A stretch of DNA of 46,090 bases from Ophiosphaerella korrae. Its lineage: Eukaryota > Ascomycota > Dothideomycetes > Pleosporales > Phaeosphaeriaceae. Of the stretch, positions 1-11,219 are shown piece by piece (positions within the stretch are counted from its first letter, which is position 1; every line of letters begins with the position of its first letter). The translations under genes were made by a program, and so were the position numbers. The notes beneath the pieces are model-generated. The model searched no databases, was not told the origin of the DNA, and worked only from the letters and a program-made list of their open reading frames with translations. The stretch is taken from the NCBI GenBank assembly GCA_028456385.1, contig JALNQF010000332.1, positions 1 through 46,090 of the forward strand. The letters run 5' to 3'.

Positions 1-1100
1 ATACTTTTAGCTTAGATTTATAAGATATTAAGAGAGCTTAGTAGCTATAAATATAACGTCTAGTTACACTATTATTACTATATACAAGATAGATCCTACT
101 TACTCTTAGTAGTCCTTGATTTTACACTTTAAAGCCTCTCTTTTACTTAGCTATAGCTTTTCTACTAGTAATAGAGTTACTAGAAAGCTTATAGAGTTTA
201 TAAGATTAAACTTTTTTACTATCTTATTAATATACTTATTGTAAACAAGCGTAATAGTCTTATCTAGCTAACTCTATATTACTCGTACGCCTAAGAACTA
301 GCTTACTAGGCCTTTGTCTTCTATATTATAGGCTTATTTAATTCTCTTAATAATTTAGTAAGCTTCTAATTAGTAGATTTTGTAATATATTACTAATATA
401 TTATTAACGTAGAAGAGAAGGAGTATTTTACGCTCTTTATTATAGAATAAGCATAGCTCTTCTTTTAAGACTATAAGACTAGCTTGTTTAAGCGTTCTTA
501 AGAGCTCTTTATACTAGAGGAGTAGCAAGTCTTTAAAGCTATATAGCGCTTAATTAAGCTTAACGTACTTGCTAGCTACTTTAAACCTATCTAGGAGCTT
601 GTAGATAACTACTAGTTAATAATCTCTATATACGTAGAGGAAAGCTCTAATAACGTTATACTAAGCTACTTCTAGTTTAAACTTAGCTATAATTACTATT
701 ATAGTTTAAAATAAGCGCGCTACTAATATAGTAGCGTAAGTTAATTATATTAAATTAATTATTTAGAGGTCTCTACGTACTACAATCTAAGCTTTATACT
801 TAAGAAAGTAGCTATCTTAGTTAAGTTTATATGTAAAAACCTACTTTAGAGGTAGTAGCTAATTGCTTAATTACGAGCGCTCTATCTCCTCCTAGGTGCT
901 AGCTACTAGTAGCGTATTAATCTCTTTCTAAGCTACTTGTTTAAAGAGCTACTTATATAGGTACGTATATAAGTACTTCTAATTTTGTAGTAGTAGTAAG
1001 AGCTTATCTTAATATAGATAAGCTTATAGTTATAGCTTAAGCTAAGTAGCTACTATAATTATAGTATTTACTATAGTAAGCTCTATATTTAGGTTATAGT
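1..1100 (-). pseudogene. copia reverse transcriptase (and start of RNase H), degenerate, cut by window edge
   Basis: Three RT blocks are visible in order: T-Y-K-L-N-x-D-S-Y then K-Y-K-A-x-I-V-V-R-R-D at about 760-837 (the 'KARLVxRG' block); L-N-x-A-L-Y-S-F-K-D near 535-555 ('ALYGLK'); and L-F-Y-V-N-N-I-L-V-I-Y at 385-417. The last is the copia 'YVDD' active site with both Asp codons (400-405) changed to Asn. At 55-102 the frame reads V-G-S-I-L-Y-I-V-I-I-V and so enters the RT/RNase H connection before running off the window. Would copy element RNA into cDNA; catalytically dead here. Confidence 0.88.
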
Positions 1101-1929
1101 CTATTAGTACTTATAGGAGTAGCTTATCTAGTATACTACTCTATTTGCTCTACTTAGGTTTATATAATAATAAGTAAGCGCTTAAGCTTTTAGTACTATT
1201 GTTTAGCTTGTTATTTTAGAGTCTTTAGCTTAATTACATTAGCGCTAGCTATTACTAGCGTATACACTACTAATAAGCTCTAACTATATTATTTAGAGCT
1301 ATATAAGATATAGCTACTTAATAAAAGATAGTATCTACTTTATTTAGAGCTATAGAAGCTATAGCTACTTAAAGAGAGGTAGTTTAATAAGTAGTAGTTT
1401 AATTCGAACTCTTATCTATTAGCTACTCTAAGGCGCTTACTTCTCTAGTTAATTGTAATTCCTAAGAGCTTTTAGATACTTTACTGTATTAATTTCTATA
1501 ATTAATATTAGTACCTATATACTAAACTCCTCTAGGTTTAGGTATTTACTCTAGAGTTTAAAAGCTGCTAAGCTTAGGTTACTCTATATAGATTCTATAT
1601 AGTTTACTAGCTAAGCTTACTACTTATATAGAGTCTACTCTTTATTCTACTAAGATAGCTAGCTAGCTAGCCTAGCTTTTAGTATTACGTAGAGCTCTAC
1701 CCCCTAGATTCTACTCTAGGTGCTTGCCTTACTAGTAGCTTTCTAGGATTTAAGCTGCTTCGCAGAGCTAGTTATATATATTATCTTAGGTCTCTTTTAC
1801 GTTGCGCGTTATATCTTTATATAATACGTTAATAAGTTTTTAAATTTCTAGCTTTAAGAGCTCTTAATAAGCTTTACTCCTCTTATTATAGAAGAGCTAC
1901 TTATTAAATATTACGTTACGCGTTATAAT

Positions 1930-2800
1930 TACCTAATCTAATTCTAGGACCTATATCTTATATATATTAGATGCTCTATATCTTACTAGATATCTAATAT
2001 AGCCCTAAGGGCTTATTTTAAAGCCTCTCTTATTACGCCTAGCTACTTACTCCTTATTAAGTAGATATACGCAGTAGCTATAAGTATATACTCTACTCTA
2101 ATCTAGCTAAAGGTCTACTATAGTAGCTCTTACTTACTTAAGCTAATAGTATCTAAAGTACTATCTAAACTAGCTATTAAGTACTATATTAGGAGCTTAT
2201 ATATTATAAGCGTAGCTTAGGCTTATATTATATAGCTACGTAGCTACCTTTACTATTTCTAGCTAGAGCCTTTCTAGTAGGTTAGTACTTATCTTTATCT
2301 TAATTACTTTTGTTATTATTTCTTAACTAGCTCTCTTAGCTCCTCTATTTAGCTCGTACGTATATACTAGAGTACTCTTAACTATAATCTTTTCTTATTT
2401 AGCTTAAATCTAGAAGTACGTCTTACCTCTCTATAAGAGCGTTACTACTTTATTATCTTACTAGAGTATATATATATAAAGCTTATAGCGCGTTAGTAGT
2501 AGCTTTATAAAGCTTTTAAATACTTTTATTATTTCTTAGAGTGTTTTACCTTATAATAGGTAGGTATAGAGCTTACTACTATACTCGCACTTAAGTAGTA
2601 TAGTCTAAACTTCTCTAAAGTAGCTAGTAGGTATATTAAATAGGTCCTACGCTACTCGCTAGTATAGGCGCAAAGCTCTCTCTCTAAGCTACCTTAAGAT
2701 AACTTACTTAGTATAAGTAATTAAGTAATACTTGTACTTAATGCGCGCTATCCTATTAATACGCACGTTTCTCGCGCTTGTTACTAGCGCTCGCAGTACT
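1930..2800 (-). pseudogene. copia integrase, degenerate
   Basis: Reading right to left, the second catalytic Asp lies in L-Q-Q-D-N with its codon at 2455-2457. The third catalytic residue is in the block corresponding to 'TPEQNGxAER', seen here as Y-E-L-N-R-G-A-K-R: the Glu codon at 2335-2337 is now AAG (Lys), a TpG to TpA change across the codon boundary. Next come matches to I-S-T-N-L-L-E-R-L ('I.AxLPExLW') and the copia tail G-Y-I-R-Y-L-V-R-Y ('GYIGYLVGY'). It would insert element cDNA into the genome; loss of the acidic residue should abolish this. Confidence 0.85.
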
Positions 2801-2879
2801 TCTAGTCTAAAATAACTAGCTCTAGCGTGCTAGAGCTCTTCTAAGTTACTTCTAGGCGTTGTGCGCTATAAGTTAAGCT

Positions 2880-3480
2880 ATTAATTAACTTAATTACCTT
2901 AAGTTACGCTTATAATAGTTAGATAAAACGCAATAGGCTTGTATTTAATAAAAGTAAGATTATATTTACGTATTAGCGTCGCTAGTATAATACTCTCTAC
3001 TAGCGTTCCTACTCTTAGAGTTGCGTTAAAACCTTAATACTAGGCTCTAGCTTACTATAATTAAGCTTTAGATACTATATTAATATAAAATCCTTTAACT
3101 ACTACTACTTTATAAAGCACGAGATTTTCTATACACTTACTATAAGCTCTATTTAGAGCGTTCTTAAAGACTTAAGTACTTTTACTAAGTATTAGAAATA
3201 CTTATATACTTACCTCTATATAGCTTATACCTTTTACTCTTATAAAGGAGCTTAGTTCTATAAGACTTATTAAGTTAACTAAGTAGAGAGTAGCTCTATT
3301 ATTAAGTATAGTACTCTTAGAAAGTAAGTAAGTGTTAAAATCTAGCGTTAAGTAAGCTCTAGGTGCTAGCTTAATAAGTTTGCCTAAGTCGATAAGTATA
3401 CCTAGGTTAATAAGTACTACGTTTAGCTAGCCTAAGTAGACTAGAGCCTTTAATTTAACTAACTCTAAGCTAGCTTTAAC
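2880..3480 (-). pseudogene. copia aspartic protease, degenerate
   Basis: The active-site motif reads L-I-D-L-G at about 3378-3395, with the Asp codon at 3388-3390. Leu in place of Ser or Thr after Asp is what RIP makes from TCA (to TTA), so the ancestral motif was probably I-D-S-G. About 90 codons later the frame reads V-K-G-F-Y-I-N-I-V-S, matching the copia hallmark 'EGFHxNIVS' that precedes integrase. The enzyme would cleave the Gag-Pol polyprotein. In frame with gag upstream and integrase downstream, so a single polyprotein. Confidence 0.75.
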
Positions 3481-3559
3481 TAGTTCCTACAAGAGACTAG
3501 CCTACTTTTAAGTTACTAAGGTTTTAACTACTATAAAGCGCAGCTTATCTAAACGAGCC

Positions 3560-4480
3560 TATATTTTCGCCTTTCTATTATTATCTATTTTAAATAGATT
3601 ACTAGTAAGCGCTACTTATACCTATCTATAATCTTATAGCTTCTAGTAGTAAGCTTAGCTATATAGGTAGTTATATTTTAAGTTAGTACTTAAGCTTAAG
3701 CTTAGCTTAGATCCTCTAAATATTATAAATATACTAGCTCTTTAATTAGTAGTTTAGAGCTTATACTCTTATAATAGAGCTAAGTAGATACTACTAATTT
3801 ACCCTAGCGTAAGTACCTTTAAGCTAAGGACTAAGCTCTAGATTACTAATTAGCTTATTATCTAAGCCTAGTCTAGAGCTAGCTTTAGCGTTAACGCCTC
3901 TAAGAAATCTTATACTATAAGCTCGCCTATTACCTCTATAATATTATACGCAATTACACGCTAATATAGGCGTAGCTACTTATTATACTAGAGCTTTAGT
4001 AATTATTGTCTTTAGTAAGCCTTCTATAGATAGGCTTAGTATTAAGCTTAGATAAGATTACTAGCGCTAGTATTAGATAGGGCTAGTAAGCTCTTTAGCG
4101 TTTAGATAAGCTCTTACAATATAGCTTTATTATTCGCAAGTAAAGTTATCTTAGCTATTACTAGATAACTTAAATTAACTATAGCGTTTACCTAGGCGCT
4201 TAGAGCTCTAAGGCGTACTATTCGCGATACCTAGGTATCTTTTATAGCCTAGTATTTCTCTATTATAAGCTTATAGGTAGCTACCTCTTCTACTATTACT
4301 AAGCTCTTTAGTTTAAGTTAAACTAGTTTGTTAGTATAGATATTAGGGACGTTATTAGCTTCTAGATTAACTAGCTACTAGATACCTAGCTTAAGAGTAT
4401 TATAATAGAGTTGTATAAACTATACTAGCTATTATAAGCGCTCGTTAAGTAAGGTAGTACCTTTATTAAGTAGAGTAATC
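3560..4480 (-). pseudogene. copia gag, degenerate
   Basis: Minus-strand continuation upstream of the protease, in the same frame. The conceptual product is helical and rich in Leu, Gln, Lys and Ala, as in copia-type capsid proteins. Near 3638-3678 lies a short cluster read as K-Y-N-Y-x-Y-S-x-A-Y-Y-x-K-L. Reversing the usual RIP changes of Cys and His to Tyr, this resembles the C-x-H-x-C zinc-binding site that ends fungal copia Gag. The start codon cannot be fixed because RIP turns ATG into ATA; about 4480 is an estimate. The product would form the virus-like particle and bind RNA. Inferred from position and composition; no residue is individually diagnostic. Confidence 0.55.
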
Positions 4481-4617
4481 TTGCTATAAGATATTGTAAG
4501 CGTTTAAGTAATAGATAAGATAAAATAGGATAGGATAAGAGTATACTAAGCTCGCGATCTCTTGCTATAGTATATAAGATAGAACTATTAAGTAATTTTT
4601 AGCGCTAAGCTTATAAC

Positions 4618-4782
4618 TATTGCAAGATACGAGCTTAGGAATAAGTAAGAGATAATTATTAATTAAAGAGCTATCTAAGCTAAGCTACTTATATATAGTA
4701 GAGTAGCTCGAATAGCTTATATAGCTTACTTACTACTATAAGCTTACTTAAATTATATAGAGTAAAGCTCTAACTTATAATA
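4618..4782. repeat. 165-bp dispersed direct repeat, left copy
   Basis: Aligns without gaps to 44319-44483 in the same orientation, 39,701 bp apart. I count about nine differences, all transitions (roughly 94-95% identity), so the copies were near identical before RIP. It starts tattGCAAGATACGAG and ends CTAACTTATAATA. Homology stops sharply at both ends. On the left this copy meets the copia element, while the other meets family A copy A6. It could be a short LTR, part of an unrecognised element, or a duplicated fragment. Confidence 0.8.
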
Positions 4783-5095
4783 AGAGTATCTTTAAAATTA
4801 TTTAGAAGAAGTAAAGTACAAAGCTCTTATATTATAGTAAGCGTTACGCGCTAATATAGAGAAGGCTACTAAGGCGATCTTAGTAGAGGAAGCTACTATT
4901 ATTTATCTAGAGGAGTAGGAAGCGGCAGCTATAGTAGCTAAGGAGTTTATCTTCTCGCCTTTTACTTAGAGTGCAATATCTAGCTTAAAAGATAAAGTTT
5001 AGGAGGCTAACGTCTCTAGTTATCTTAGGAAGCCTATATTAGATAAATCTATTGCGACTAAAGGCGCTTTATAGGCTCTACGTAGTTAGGTTTAT
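4783..5095 (+). other. Unclassified fragment with a coherent plus-strand frame
   Basis: Plus-strand frame 1 through 4618-5095 translates to a Glu/Lys/Ala/Gln-rich, helix-prone stretch (for example E-E-A-T-I-I-Y-L-E-E near 4888), with about 10% TAA/TAG codons that could be former Gln. This suggests a coiled-coil end of some element protein, but I recognise no family. It is bounded on the right by the gypsy B-prime chromodomain end. A minus-strand reading cannot be excluded because RIP makes several frames look open. Confidence 0.3.
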
Positions 5096-5129
5096 TATAA
5101 AACTTTCTTCTACTAATATATCTATTGTG

Positions 5130-5300
5130 TCCTAGCTATAGCTTTGTATATCTTGTATATCTTAGTATATTGTACTTGTTTCTTACTTTCTTAAGTATCT
5201 ACTAACAATTCTATAGATTAGCTTTAGGTTTTTATATATTTTTACTTGCTAGGTAGCCTTTCTATTTTACTAGCTACTCTTAGAGAAACTATATACTTTA
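5130..5300 (-). pseudogene. gypsy B-prime chromodomain, degenerate
   Basis: Directly after the integrase tail the minus strand reads W-L-V-K-x-K-G-Y-L-A-S-K-N-I-x-K-P, then A-N-L-x-N-C with I-L-K-K. This is the chromodomain core 'YLVKWKGYPxxxNTWEPxxNLxNC', with Trp codons now TAG or TAA. In chromoviruses this C-terminal domain binds modified histones and targets integration to heterochromatin. The frame continues to about 5110 and then merges into the adjacent fragment, so the natural stop is uncertain. Confidence 0.85.
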
Positions 5301-5479
5301 GAAGGCGTTACGTCCTATTTCTTAATATCCTTATAAGTCTTTAACTTTAAACTTATTATCCTCTTCTTTCTAATATTAGAATTATTACTATACTAGTATT
5401 TTTAGCTTAGCTAGTTCTAGTAGGCTTATATAGAACTTAGGGTATACCTTAGTATTTTTAGGTAGTTCTAGTGTTTTTG

Positions 5480-6560
5480 TTACTAGCCTGTTATCTTCTT
5501 TAACTAAAAATAGTCTAATCTTAATATAGTCTAGTCCTTTACTAGGTTACTTTGTCTATAGATTCTTTGTATAAAGATACGCTTTATCCCCTTCTTTTAG
5601 CTAAGGTACTATTTTTTATTTTTAATTAATATATAAAATACTTTATTTCTAAGCTTTCTCTAGTTTTTATCTTATCTCTTTATAGAGTTCTTATATATCT
5701 TTAACTCTAACTAATACTACTTCTATCTTAGGTCCTAGTAGTATTTTCTTAAACAAATTAGGGTGTATCTTATAGTTTACAAAATATAGTATTTTACCTA
5801 TTACTTCTAAGTACTTGTTGTTGTATACTAATTGTGCTATAGGTAATAGTAATACCTAATTGTTTTACTTCTAATTACTATAAATCCTTAGGTATATTTT
5901 TAATATTCTATTAGTCCGTTCTATTTATCTATCTGTCTACAGATAATAGGCTATTAATAGCTTCCTTTTTATCTCTATTACTACAAGTAGCGTTGTCTAG
6001 TAATTAGATATAAAAAGCTTATCTCTATCGCTAATAATACTCCTTAGTATCTTATGTCTCTATATTAGTACGTCTAGTAGCACGTGTCCTAGCTAATCTA
6101 CTATGTAGTTACTTTAAAATTTCTCTATCTTAGCGTATTTTGTAAATTAGTCTACGATTACTATTATTATATTATATCCTATTCCTATTACTAGGTCCTT
6201 TAACATTAGTAGTCCTATAATAAAATCTATTATAATATCTATCTATAGTTCTTTTAGTATCTTAATTACCTATATTTCTCTATAAGGTGCGTATGTCTTA
6301 TAATTATTCTTTTAGTAATCTACGTATTCTTTAATAAACTACGTTACTTTCTCCTTTATCTTACTAAATCTATAATTCTTCTAGATTAGTTCTATAGTTC
6401 GTGCAATCTCTAGGTACCTATATACTAGGTTGTTATAGTATTGTTGTATAATTACTTCTTATAGTTCTTCTAGAACGTTGTATCTAATTATTATTAGGTT
6501 GTTAGTTTCTTAGTCCTTCGCTAGTTCTTGCGTAGGTTCTAATAATCTATCTTTGTTATA
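5480..6560 (-). pseudogene. gypsy B-prime integrase, degenerate
   Basis: The integrase core is clear: I-V-D-Q-F-T-K-Y-A-K at about 6115-6180 (the 'VDRFSKxAH' block after the first catalytic Asp) and A-Y-Y-L-x-T-D-R-x-I-E-R-T-N-R at about 5909-5955, the 'AYHPQTDGQTERxNR' block carrying the catalytic Glu, which survives. Downstream, at about 5490-5620, is the C-terminal GPY/F-type region: G-D-K-A-Y-L-Y-T-K-N, then P-K-F-Y-I-S-L-L-E-L ('HPVFHVSLLE'). It would integrate element cDNA. Same frame family as the RT and chromodomain on either side. Confidence 0.88.
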
Positions 6561-6599
6561 TTTTAAGATAGTTCCTTTTATAACTTCTTTTGTTCTTAT

Positions 6600-7960
6600 A
6601 ATGTTATATCTTCTACTAAGGGCGTCTACTCTACTATTATTTTTTCTTAGTATATAGATAATTCTGAATTTATATTACTCTAAAAGTTCTAACTATTATA
6701 CTTGTCTTTTGTTTAGCGTCTTAGTTATTATAAAGTAGACTAGATTCTTGTAGTCTATAAAGACGTCGTGTTCTAAACAACTTTCTATATATATTCTCTA
6801 ATGTTAGAATACTATAACTATCGCTAATAGTTCCTTATTGTATATATTGTATTGTTCTTTTAGTCTTAAGAACTTTCTAGAGTAGTATACAATTAAGTAC
6901 TATTTCTTATTATATTCTTGTAATATAGTTGCTCTATATACTAAATCTAAGGCGTTAGTCTTAAACTATAATAGTTTACTACTTCTAAAGTATACTAACA
7001 CTAGTAGTATTGTATATACTATTTTTAGGCTTTAGAATACTTTCTTCTAAGCTATTCCCTATATAAATAGCTTCTCTTTTCGCGTAAGAGTTATAAGTAG
7101 TAGTACTTTCTTTAAGAAATCCTTAATAAAATAGTAGTTAAAGTTTACAAATCCTAAGAAGGATTATACTTCTTTAACGTTCCTTAGTTCTAGCTATTCT
7201 TTTAGTACTTAGATCTTGCTTTTGCTTATCTTAACTCCTTTAGTACTAATTGTATATTCTAGGAATTCTACTTCTATTTAGTGCTATTTACACTTTTCTA
7301 GCTTTAATTTAAGGTTGTACTATCTTAGATAACTTAGTACTATTCTAATATATTCTTTATATTCTTTTTTATTCTTTAAGTATATTAGGATGTTGTCTAG
7401 GTATGCTACGACAAACTAGTCTAGATATTTCTTTAATACGTTGTTAATAAGTGCTTAGAAAGTTGCTAGTATATTAGTTAATCTAAATAGTATAACTATG
7501 TACTCGTAATATCTATAGCGTGTTCTAAACGCTATCTTCTACTCTTTACCTTTCTTAATCCTAATAAGGTAGTATCTATCTTATAGGTCTAGTGTAGTAA
7601 AGATCTTTGTATCTACTAGCTTATCTTAGAGTTCTATAATATTTAGTAGTAGGTATCTATTCTTTACTATTATAGCGTTAAGCTTTTAGTAGTCTATATA
7701 TATTCTTAGTAGTCTTAACTTTTTTAGTGCGAATAGGATTAGATATCCTACTAGTAACTTAGATTCCTTAATATATCCTTTCTTTAAGTCTCTTTCTAGG
7801 CTTATCTTAAGTACTTTTAGTTTATTTTCTAATAGTCTATAGATAGGCTTAGAAGTTAGTTACTTCTCTTCTTATAACTTAATCTTGTAGTCTTAAGGTT
7901 AATGTTTAGGTAATACTAGTGTATCTATCTCTTCTATAAATAGTTAACTAAACTCTTTGT
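6600..7960 (-). pseudogene. gypsy B-prime reverse transcriptase and RNase H, degenerate
   Basis: RT block at 7440-7545 reads K-I-A-F-R-T-R-Y-R-Y-Y-E-Y ('KTAFRTRYGHYEY'), followed by the active site Y-L-D-N at 7392-7403, where the family has YLDD: the second Asp is Asn. RNase H lies at about 6650-6990: T-D-A-L-D-L-V-Y-R-A-T-I-L ('TDASDxxxGAVL'), Y-Y-S-R-K-F-L ('YYSRKL') and D-Y-K-N-L-V-Y-F ('DHKNLxYF'). Few stops interrupt RNase H, in keeping with mild RIP. Would make and process cDNA; the active-site change should inactivate it. Confidence 0.9.
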
Positions 7961-8149
7961 ATATTTATAGGATTTTAGGAGTTACGTATTTCTCTAGTAC
8001 TCTTACTTCTTAGCCTAGCGCCTTACTAGTACTTATAGAAGTACTTATTCTCTCTTAATAAGTTGCTATTAAAGCTACTATCTTATATAGTGCCTTCTTA
8101 TCTACTATTAAACGCTACTAATACGTAGGCTTAGATCTACGTGCGTCTT

Positions 8150-8500
8150 TGTAGTCGTTAAACAAGAGGTTCTAGTTTTTTTAATTAACTCTAGGATTAA
8201 ACTCTCGTAGCTATAAGAGTCCTAGTATAATATCTTTATTAGCTAAAACTAATACGTCTAAGGTAGTCCTTATACTATATCCTTAAATAATAATCTCTAT
8301 AGTTACTTTATCGCTAACTATTAGGTTTCTTAGTATTAGTTGTCTATTCGCAATATAGATTAGATATAGTATCTTCTTTACTTATAGTTAGAGTCTTACT
8401 TATTCTACTACTTTAGGTGTAATTAGGTTTATAAATAACCCTAAATCTACTAATACCTTTATTCCTTCTCCCTTTATCTTTACTAGGAGTTTAATAAGTC
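8150..8500 (-). pseudogene. gypsy B-prime aspartic protease, degenerate
   Basis: The minus strand at about 8411-8460 reads K-V-L-V-D-L-G-L-F-I-N-L-I-T. This corresponds to the retropepsin active site 'ALVDSGAxxxFI', with the Ser codon TCA turned to TTA (Leu) by RIP. It lies between the gag zinc knuckle and RT, the expected place. Only this motif is distinctive, so the domain limits are estimates. Confidence 0.65.
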
Positions 8501-9559
8501 TTTTAGCGTTAATAGCGTTATAGCTTCTAGATATATATCTAGCGTTAGCTATTTACCTAAAAAAGACTTAATCTTATAATCTTTGTTTATCTTTTGCTAG
8601 AATCTTTAGAGTATCTTAATCTCTCTATATTATTTATACTTCTCTAGTGTATAGGTTTACTAGATTAGATTAATATATTAGTTATTTACAAGTATCTTAC
8701 TTATATTTATATCTTCTTTAGTTATACCTAGAAAGTACTTAGCTTCCTACTTATCCTATAGGTGTTGTTTATATCTTACGTCTATATACTTTTTCTAGTT
8801 CTATTTATATCTAGATCTCCTATAAAGGAAGTATCTAGATCCTATCTTATTAGAATAGTAAGTAAGGTAGTTGTTATAGTAATATCCTATCTATAATAGT
8901 AGTAGATAGTTTAAGTTGTATAGGTATAGCTAGTATTGTAGTTCTTGTATTAATACTAGATCTATAATAATTAGCGCCTAATTATTATTAGTATATAATA
9001 ATTTGTGTTACTAGGTTTGCTCTACTTTGCATATCTAGCGTTCTTCGTCTTACTATTCTTTTACTAAGTAGTAGCTATCTACTAGTCTCTAGATTTCCTT
9101 TATAAATCTATCTTGTACCTTAGCGTTTTCTTACCTTAGCTCTAGTATTCTAGGTGCTATTTTGTATTTAGAAGTCTTAAGCTCTTAGTTTTCTTTCCTA
9201 TTCTCGTCTTAGGCTATATATACTCGCTTTCTTAGATATAGCGTTGTCTTGCGCCTATACTCTATCCTTCTCTAGTATAGCTAAAAGTATTCTATAGTGT
9301 CTATCTTAGCTTACTTCTACTTCTACTAATACCTCTTTACGTAGCTTTATACTCTTAGTAGTATATTTATAGCTTCTACTTTATTATCTATTATAAAGTT
9401 ACTTAGCTTTATAGTAATCCTATAGTAGTTATATCTTTTACCTATATCTTACTACTAGAGGTTTATAGTCTCGTAATCTCTCTTCTCCTAGCTTCCTCTA
9501 GAGATTACTTCCTATTCTTCCTCTCTATTATTATCTTGCTTCTTAAGTATATTAATTTG

Positions 9560-10400
9560 TTGTATTATCTTGTTCTTTACTTAGTAATTCTTCGCTAGGT
9601 ACCCTATTTTACTATACTTATAGTATTTTTAGCTTTTTACTCTCTTAGAGTTTTTATAGTAATAGTATTCTTATTTTCCTAGGTTTATATTATTAACGTA
9701 TATCTTATCTAGCTTAAAGTATCTATAGCTACCCTAAACTTAGTTATTTTTATATTTGCGTTAGTACTTATACTTAGTTTTATACTTCTTACTATCTATA
9801 TATAGTACTTTACTATTCTTAGCTTCTACTATATATTTGTATATATAGTTGTTAACTTAAATTACTTTCTCTATTAGGTTCTCTAACGTCTTAATTATAG
9901 CTTTACTACGTATTAGCTTGCTTTAAACGTTACTCTTAAGTCCTTATTAAAATATCCTTATTAATAACTTGTCGTTCTATTCTATTTATATTGCGTAGCT
10001 TTAGAATTTGTTAGCATAGTCTACTACTACCTTGTATTATTATAACTACTATATTACGCGCTCTACTACTACTATCTTATTTACTAGTAGAAAGGCTTAT
10101 TATACTTTATCTTTAAACTTAATCTATTCTTTAAATATCTTGTTATAGTTGCTATTGTTGTTATTAAAGTATTTCTTAAGGTATAGTGTAACTTATTTCT
10201 CTACCTTACCCCTTATATAAGACAATACAAGTATAGCTCTATCTTTATCCTAAACTTAGTCTACCTTAAAAAAGAGATTAAGTTATAAGATCTATAGCTT
10301 AAGCTTGTTTTATTCTCTATAGTAAAGGTCTAGCTTAGTAACCTTAGAAGTAGTAGTATAGGTTGCTCTTATACGCTAGTTGTCTATGTTTATTAACGTA
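9560..10400 (-). pseudogene. gypsy B-prime gag with CCHC zinc knuckle, degenerate
   Basis: The frame from about 10400 reads a typical Ty3 capsid: K-L-D-L-Y-Y-R-E-x-N-K-L-K-L ('xYxGDRxKLKxWL'), then Y-I-R-G-K-V-E-K, then V-D-Y-A-N-K-F near 10010 ('VADYAxKF'). At 9584-9627 the zinc knuckle reads Y-Y-K-Y-S-K-I-G-Y-L-A-K-N-Y. Reversing Cys/His to Tyr gives exactly C-x2-C-x4-H-x4-C. Gag would build the particle and bind RNA. The start codon cannot be identified. Confidence 0.8.
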
Positions 10401-10439
10401 TTACTTATCTTAAAGGTGTTTAATATATTAAGTCCTTAG

Positions 10440-10839
10440 AACTAGTAAAGGTAAGGAGGGTAAGTAAGCTTCTATAAGATAGGCGAGGTTAATAAATAAG
10501 TTAGTTACTTAACTTAATTAATAGTTAGCTTTTATTAGAGTATTACGAGGTATATAAGTATTAATAGGTAGATAAGAATCTAATTAAAGTATTAGTTGTA
10601 ATACTCTATTAGAATAAGAGGTAAAGATAAGATTAAATATAATAAGCTATAAGAGTTTATTACCTATTGTTATATATATACTAGCTCTATCTTTTAATTT
10701 TTTTAATCTCTTAATCTTTAGAGATTATAGAGATTAAGAGAGTAGTTATACTCTCTTACTCTCTAGATATAAGAGAAAGTATAAGATCGTGTTACGTAAT
10801 ATACTCTCTTGTATCTACCCTTAGCAAGAGATTACTACA
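10440..10839 (-). repeat. Probable 5' LTR of gypsy B-prime, unpaired
   Basis: The non-coding stretch right of gag, where the 5' LTR should lie. On the minus strand it starts TGTAGTAATCTC at 10839 and may run to about 10440. Without a left LTR for comparison this is inference. It contains an 11-bp inverted repeat (TCTCTTAATCT at 10707-10717 and its complement at 10731-10741). The outer end at 10780-10860 keeps unusually many TG, CA and CAG sites. About 30 bp after 10839 separate it from copy A1. Confidence 0.45.
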
Positions 10840-11219
10840 GGGTAGAGTAAGGTATAGTTAGCCTAGGCTTATAATAATAGTATTCTATCTATAGATAGAT
10901 AAATAATTAGAACGTATAAATTAGATAGTAGAATAATACCTAAGATACTACCTTAATTATAACTAAAACAATTAAGTATAGTTACTACCTATAATATAGT
11001 TAGTATATAATAGCGTAAAGAATATAGTAATAAGAGTATTACTTTTCTTTATAAACTATAGATTTAACTCTAATATATACTAAACACTAAGAATTAAAAT
11101 ATCTTAGTCTCTAAGAAGAGAAAACCTTACTAATAGACTTAAAGATATACACAATTAATTAAGACAAGATATAGAGTTTCTATAAAATTGTATAAAAAAA
11201 TATTATAACAAGAAATATA

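Larger units (their letters stand above)
1..4617 (-). mobile_element. Ty1/copia retrotransposon, RIP-degraded, 3' end beyond window start
   Basis: Translating the minus strand in one register (codon starts at coordinates divisible by 3) gives gag, protease, integrase and reverse transcriptase in copia order from right to left. The integrase-before-RT order is what separates Ty1/copia from Ty3/gypsy. One frame holds from about 4480 to the window start with only TAA/TAG interruptions, so RIP added stops but few frameshifts. RNase H is just entered at the window edge. GC is higher than in the A and B elements (22 of 60 bases in 3001-3060, against 12 of 60 in 34321-34380). No LTR pair could be delineated; the right edge is put at 4617 because the shared 165-bp repeat starts next. 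Confidence 0.85.
5096..10839 (-). mobile_element. Ty3/gypsy chromovirus 'B-prime', least RIP-damaged element
   Basis: Minus-strand order from right to left: putative LTR, gag, zinc knuckle, protease, RT, RNase H, integrase, chromodomain. That is a complete Ty3/gypsy chromovirus coding set. It keeps visibly more TG and CA than its neighbours (for example around 6400-6500 and 9100-9250), so it was hit less by RIP or more recently. No left LTR is seen after the chromodomain at about 5096, so its 3' end is truncated or replaced by the neighbouring fragment. Both boundaries are approximate. Confidence 0.9.

Noticed and set aside
1..4617. Plus-strand frame 1 seems to be one giant protein interrupted only by TAA/TAG
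   Set aside because: Absence of TGA is not evidence of coding, because RIP destroys TGA in every frame. The minus strand of the same register gives unmistakable copia protease, integrase and RT motifs, so the plus reading is a shadow.
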